This document shows, piece by piece, positions 5,101-6,898 of a stretch of 6,898 bases of DNA. The first letter of the stretch is position 1. Every line of letters begins with the position of its first letter. The stretch is from Anaerolineae bacterium (lineage in GTDB: Bacteria > Chloroflexota > Anaerolineae > JAAYZQ01): assembly GCA_016926595.1 (NCBI GenBank), contig JAFGOG010000316.1, positions 1 through 6,898 on the forward strand, in the 5' to 3' direction. Below the pieces are notes generated by a model. It was not told the origin of the DNA and made no database searches. It saw only the letters and a program-made list of their open reading frames with translations. The position numbers were made by a program, and so were the translations under genes.

Positions 5101-6826
5101 GCCAGGTATTGGCTCCCAGGGTAAAGACGTCGCCCGGCTTGGTCTCGTACACAAACTCCTCGTCCAGCTCGCCCAGGCGCGTCTTGCGGTCCGACAGGTA
5201 CGCCCCAAAGCTGCCCCGGTCGGGGATCGTCCCGCCGTTGCGCACCGCCAGCAGGCGGCTGCCGGGCAGGGCGGCCAGCCGGTCGTGCACCCGGTCCCAG
5301 GCCAGCCGGGGCCGCAGCTCGCGGTAAGCCGCGCCGGGATAGCGCCCCGATAGCATCTCCAGCACGCTGCGGAACAGCTCCCGCGTCAGGCCGTGGTACG
5401 GGTAGGCCCGCCGCACCAGGTCGAATAGGGCCGGCCCGTCCCACTCCTCGACGCTGACCATGGCCACGATCTGCTGGGCCAGCACGTCCAGGCAGTTCTG
5501 CGGCGTATAGCTCGGCTCCACGTCGCCGGCCAGCATGGCGTGGGCGATAGCCGCCGATTCGAGTATGTCCTCGCGGTGGGTGGCATAGATCCGGCCCACG
5601 CTGGTCTGGCCCACCAGGTGGCCGGAACGCCCCACCCGCTGCAGGCCCGGCGTCACCCCCTTGGGCGATTGGAGCTGGACCACCAGGTCCACCGCGCCGA
5701 TGTCGATGCCCAGCTCCAGAGAGGAGGTGCCAACCAGGGCCGGCAGGCGGCCATCTTTGAGCGCCCGCTCCAGTTGCAGCCGCGATTCCTTGCTGACGCT
5801 GCCGTGGTGGGCGCGAAATGGCCCGCCCACCACGCCGCTGCCCTGAAAGCCGCGGCCCTTGACTACGCCACCCTCGATCAGCGCTTCCGGACCGCCGGCC
5901 TGGCCTGCCTGGCGGGCCAGGTGTAGATCGTTGAGCCGGTCGGCGGCCCGCTCCGCCTGACGGCGGCTGTTGGCAAAGATGAGCGTGGTGCGGTGCCCCT
6001 CGATCTGGTCCATGATCTGGGGGATAACCGCCGGCCAGATCGACCCGCCCGGCAGGTCGCTGAAATCCTCCACGGCGGTGATCACCCGCAGGTCCATCGG
6101 CTTGATCATCCCGGCGTCGATGACCGTCACCGGCCGCGGGATCAAGGCGCCGTCCTGTTGTTCATAGCCGCCCAGAAAGCGGGCCACCTCGTCCAGAGGC
6201 CGCTGGGTGGCCGACAGCCCAATTCGCTGGATCGGGTGGCCGGCCAGCTCGACGACGCGCTCCAGCGACAGGGCCAGATGTACGCCCCGCTTGTTGCCCA
6301 CCAGGGTGTGGATCTCGTCGACGATGACCGTCCGGACCGTGCGGAACATACCCCGCGCCAGCGGGCTGGTCAGGATCAGGTACAGCGATTCGGGCGTAGT
6401 GATCAAGATGTCGGGCGGGCGCTTGACCATCTGCTGCCGGGCCGACTGGGGCGTATCGCCGGTGCGGACGGTGACGCTCAGCGGCGGCAGGGGCGCGCCC
6501 TGCTCCTCGGCCACGTGGCGGATGCCGGCCAGGGGGGCGCGCAGGTTGCGCTCCACGTCGTTGTTCAGCGCCTTTAGCGGCGAGATATACAGCAGGCGCA
6601 CCCCCTTTTCGCCGCCGGCTTGATCCGATACCTCTCGATACAGCTCGTCGATGCCCCACAGAAATGCGGCCAGCGTCTTGCCCGAGCCGGTGGGTGACAG
6701 GATCAGCGTATGCTCGCCGCGCTGGATGGCCGGCCAGCCCAACGCCTGGGGCGGCGTGGGCGGGCCAAAGCTGTCGCGGAACCAGCTCTGCACTGCCGGT
6801 AAGAAGGGACCAAGCACGTCAGACAT
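2186..6826 (-). CDS. lhr: Long-form Lhr ATP-dependent helicase
   Basis: This is a 1546-residue cytoplasmic superfamily 2 helicase, the full bacterial Lhr length (E. coli Lhr is about 1540). RecA-like domain 1 has Walker A PTGSGKT (45-51), motif Ia SPLKALNND (82-90), DEIH (170-173) and LSAT (204-207). RecA-like domain 2 has LIFANSRR (282-289), HHGSVS (340-345), motif V GTSSLELGIDIG (366-377) and motif VI QRVGRSGH (396-403). The rest of Lhr-core follows: a winged-helix region (about 430-530), then IPDRGSF (534-540), LGELDEEFVYE (551-561) and FWRGE (599-603). W600 may be the DNA-stacking Trp known from mycobacterial Lhr (inference). From about 900 on there is the Lhr C-terminal region: winged-helix-like repeats and the conserved tail FVQGLPGVQFALPEAVERLR (1388-1407) and NACDPANLFG (1424-1433). 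Family members unwind DNA or RNA-DNA hybrids 3' to 5' in repair, and the E. coli C-terminal region is reported to have uracil-DNA glycosylase activity. All helicase motifs look intact. The chosen ATG has a strong ribosome site, and an earlier TTG (6883) lies upstream of the promoter. Confidence 0.95.
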   Translation of the reverse strand: MSDVLGPFLPAVQSWFRDSFGPPTPPQALGWPAIQRGEHTLILSPTGSGKTLAAFLWGIDELYREVSDQAGGEKGVRLLYISPLKALNNDVERNLRAPLAGIRHVAEEQGAPLPPLSVTVRTGDTPQSARQQMVKRPPDILITTPESLYLILTSPLARGMFRTVRTVIVDEIHTLVGNKRGVHLALSLERVVELAGHPIQRIGLSATQRPLDEVARFLGGYEQQDGALIPRPVTVIDAGMIKPMDLRVITAVEDFSDLPGGSIWPAVIPQIMDQIEGHRTTLIFANSRRQAERAADRLNDLHLARQAGQAGGPEALIEGGVVKGRGFQGSGVVGGPFRAHHGSVSKESRLQLERALKDGRLPALVGTSSLELGIDIGAVDLVVQLQSPKGVTPGLQRVGRSGHLVGQTSVGRIYATHREDILESAAIAHAMLAGDVEPSYTPQNCLDVLAQQIVAMVSVEEWDGPALFDLVRRAYPYHGLTRELFRSVLEMLSGRYPGAAYRELRPRLAWDRVHDRLAALPGSRLLAVRNGGTIPDRGSFGAYLSDRKTRLGELDEEFVYETKPGDVFTLGANTWRVLEVTEERVIVSPAPGYLPRMPFWRGEFARRDYYLGKLYGAFRREIARRATTEEEASVVDWLMDEYCLDRNSARNATAYVRRQVEVLGAISSDRTVIAELFADPVGDLRLVIHSCFGSRVNSLWALALASAFREAMGSQPEVQANDDAILFRFLETDREPPLSLVREMGPDEARERVLAELPSSALFGAQFRMNAARALLLPPAKGGQKRTPFWLQRLRAKDLLAAVKGFRDFPLLAETYRDCLRDVLDLAHAEEVLRGIRSGEIEVITAETVVPSPVAASLLYDFIAQYMYEWDQPKAEQQMQALLLGRDLLGQLLDQASLPDLLRPEAVREVDDQLQRRAAGTRARTPDELTTLFLALGDLSAEEAAERCDGDGQAWVEQLAAEGRLAALEVPGLAGRYVLPEQAGLYRDAFEPATPEEDAGAGRRAILRRTLSTHGPLSREALLDRYPWPAEWLDAALAALVDNGEAVSGAITSAAPTTPELCDRRNLERIHRHTLALLRREVEPVSLYAYADFLARWQRLHPAERLAGPGGLTRLLQQMRGLPAPGAVWERDLLPLRLADFQAAELEALCQQGDLVWAGSGGKDPRRMQVRFLFRGEGHLFLPSEPVEPDLSAAARQALSFLKAEGACFLADLKEGTGLDGDRLNGALLELAAAGLATNDSLQALRQVLAWSGEQSAPDRAPLSSLEAELSAWRQDHGPILARPDRGRLRAAKKAVAARLERAAQAGWPGRWSLVHRVGVWGKEAPLEERLARQARQLLHCFGIVTQKSLEESRGRSADGAEEAWDWGLLYQQLQMMEMRGEVRRGYFVQGLPGVQFALPEAVERLREWTRPDAPGAEDLVLLNACDPANLFGRALPAAEVEGEPEERGRDPARFMRIPSNYLVLLRGRPVLLLELGAEQVTTLAGLAEETAERALRLAVGHVEAGLRRFGLKGWNGEPILDSPAAPLVERLGFRREALVYIWEGR

Positions 6827-6830
6827 GCCC

Positions 6831-6836
6831 ACCTCC
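6831..6836 (-). promoter_or_regulatory. Ribosome binding site of lhr
   Basis: GGAGGT on the minus strand lies 4 bases before the ATG at 6826-6824. It sets the start at this ATG and not at the in-frame TTG 19 codons upstream, which has no such site. Confidence 0.8.
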
Positions 6837-6844
6837 GATCGGCC

Positions 6845-6873
6845 ATTGTAGCATGGGATCGCCCTTCCGTCAA
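6845..6873 (-). promoter_or_regulatory. Sigma-70 promoter of lhr
   Basis: On the minus strand TTGACG (6873-6868) and TACAAT (6850-6845) each match consensus at five of six positions. The spacing is the ideal 17 bases, and an extended -10 TGC precedes TACAAT. Transcription would start near 6838, giving a very short leader with the ribosome site almost at once. This indicates that lhr is transcribed from its own promoter. No operator-like symmetry is evident in the 25 bases between the -35 and the window edge. Confidence 0.75.
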
Positions 6874-6898
6874 ATCCGCTCAAATGTTCTACTAAAGC

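Overview
The window comes from a bacterium of fairly high GC content. Hand counts on a few 60-base lines give roughly 70-80% GC inside the two minus-strand genes. The promoters look sigma-70-like, the Shine-Dalgarno sites are clear, the tRNA has no encoded CCA, and one gene starts at TTG. No gene here fixes the phylum. A long-form Lhr helicase with a C-terminal extension fits Actinobacteria, Proteobacteria and Chloroflexota-like lineages, so the organism is left open.

Layout, left to right. (1) Positions 1-148 are mostly non-coding. They may hold the last 27 codons of a plus-strand gene (3-86), followed by small hairpins and a short direct repeat. (2) Positions 149-1003, minus strand, encode a membrane protein that joins a PAP2-type lipid phosphatase to a VanZ-like domain. 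(3) Positions 1004-1190 are a divergent intergenic region with a promoter on each strand. The two -35 elements lie inside a nearly symmetric inverted repeat. (4) Positions 1191-1991, plus strand, encode an unrecognised 266-residue protein with one N-terminal membrane anchor and visibly lower GC. (5) Positions 2027-2059 hold a strong intrinsic terminator, best read on the minus strand. (6) Positions 2070-2142, minus strand, are tRNA-His(GTG) with its own promoter. (7) Positions 2186-6826, minus strand, encode a full-length 1546-residue Lhr-type superfamily 2 helicase with its own promoter at the right edge.

The helicase and tRNA-His are co-oriented. The tRNA promoter begins only 2 bases past the helicase stop codon, with no terminator between them, so the hairpin after the tRNA probably ends transcripts from both. 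The same hairpin separates this unit from the convergent unknown gene. The phosphatase and the unknown gene diverge from the shared symmetric promoter region and may be co-regulated. The likely roles are nucleic-acid repair (Lhr), translation (tRNA-His) and envelope lipid metabolism (PAP2-VanZ). Nothing shows that these form one system. The least explained parts are the unknown anchored protein and the mirror-symmetric divergent promoter.
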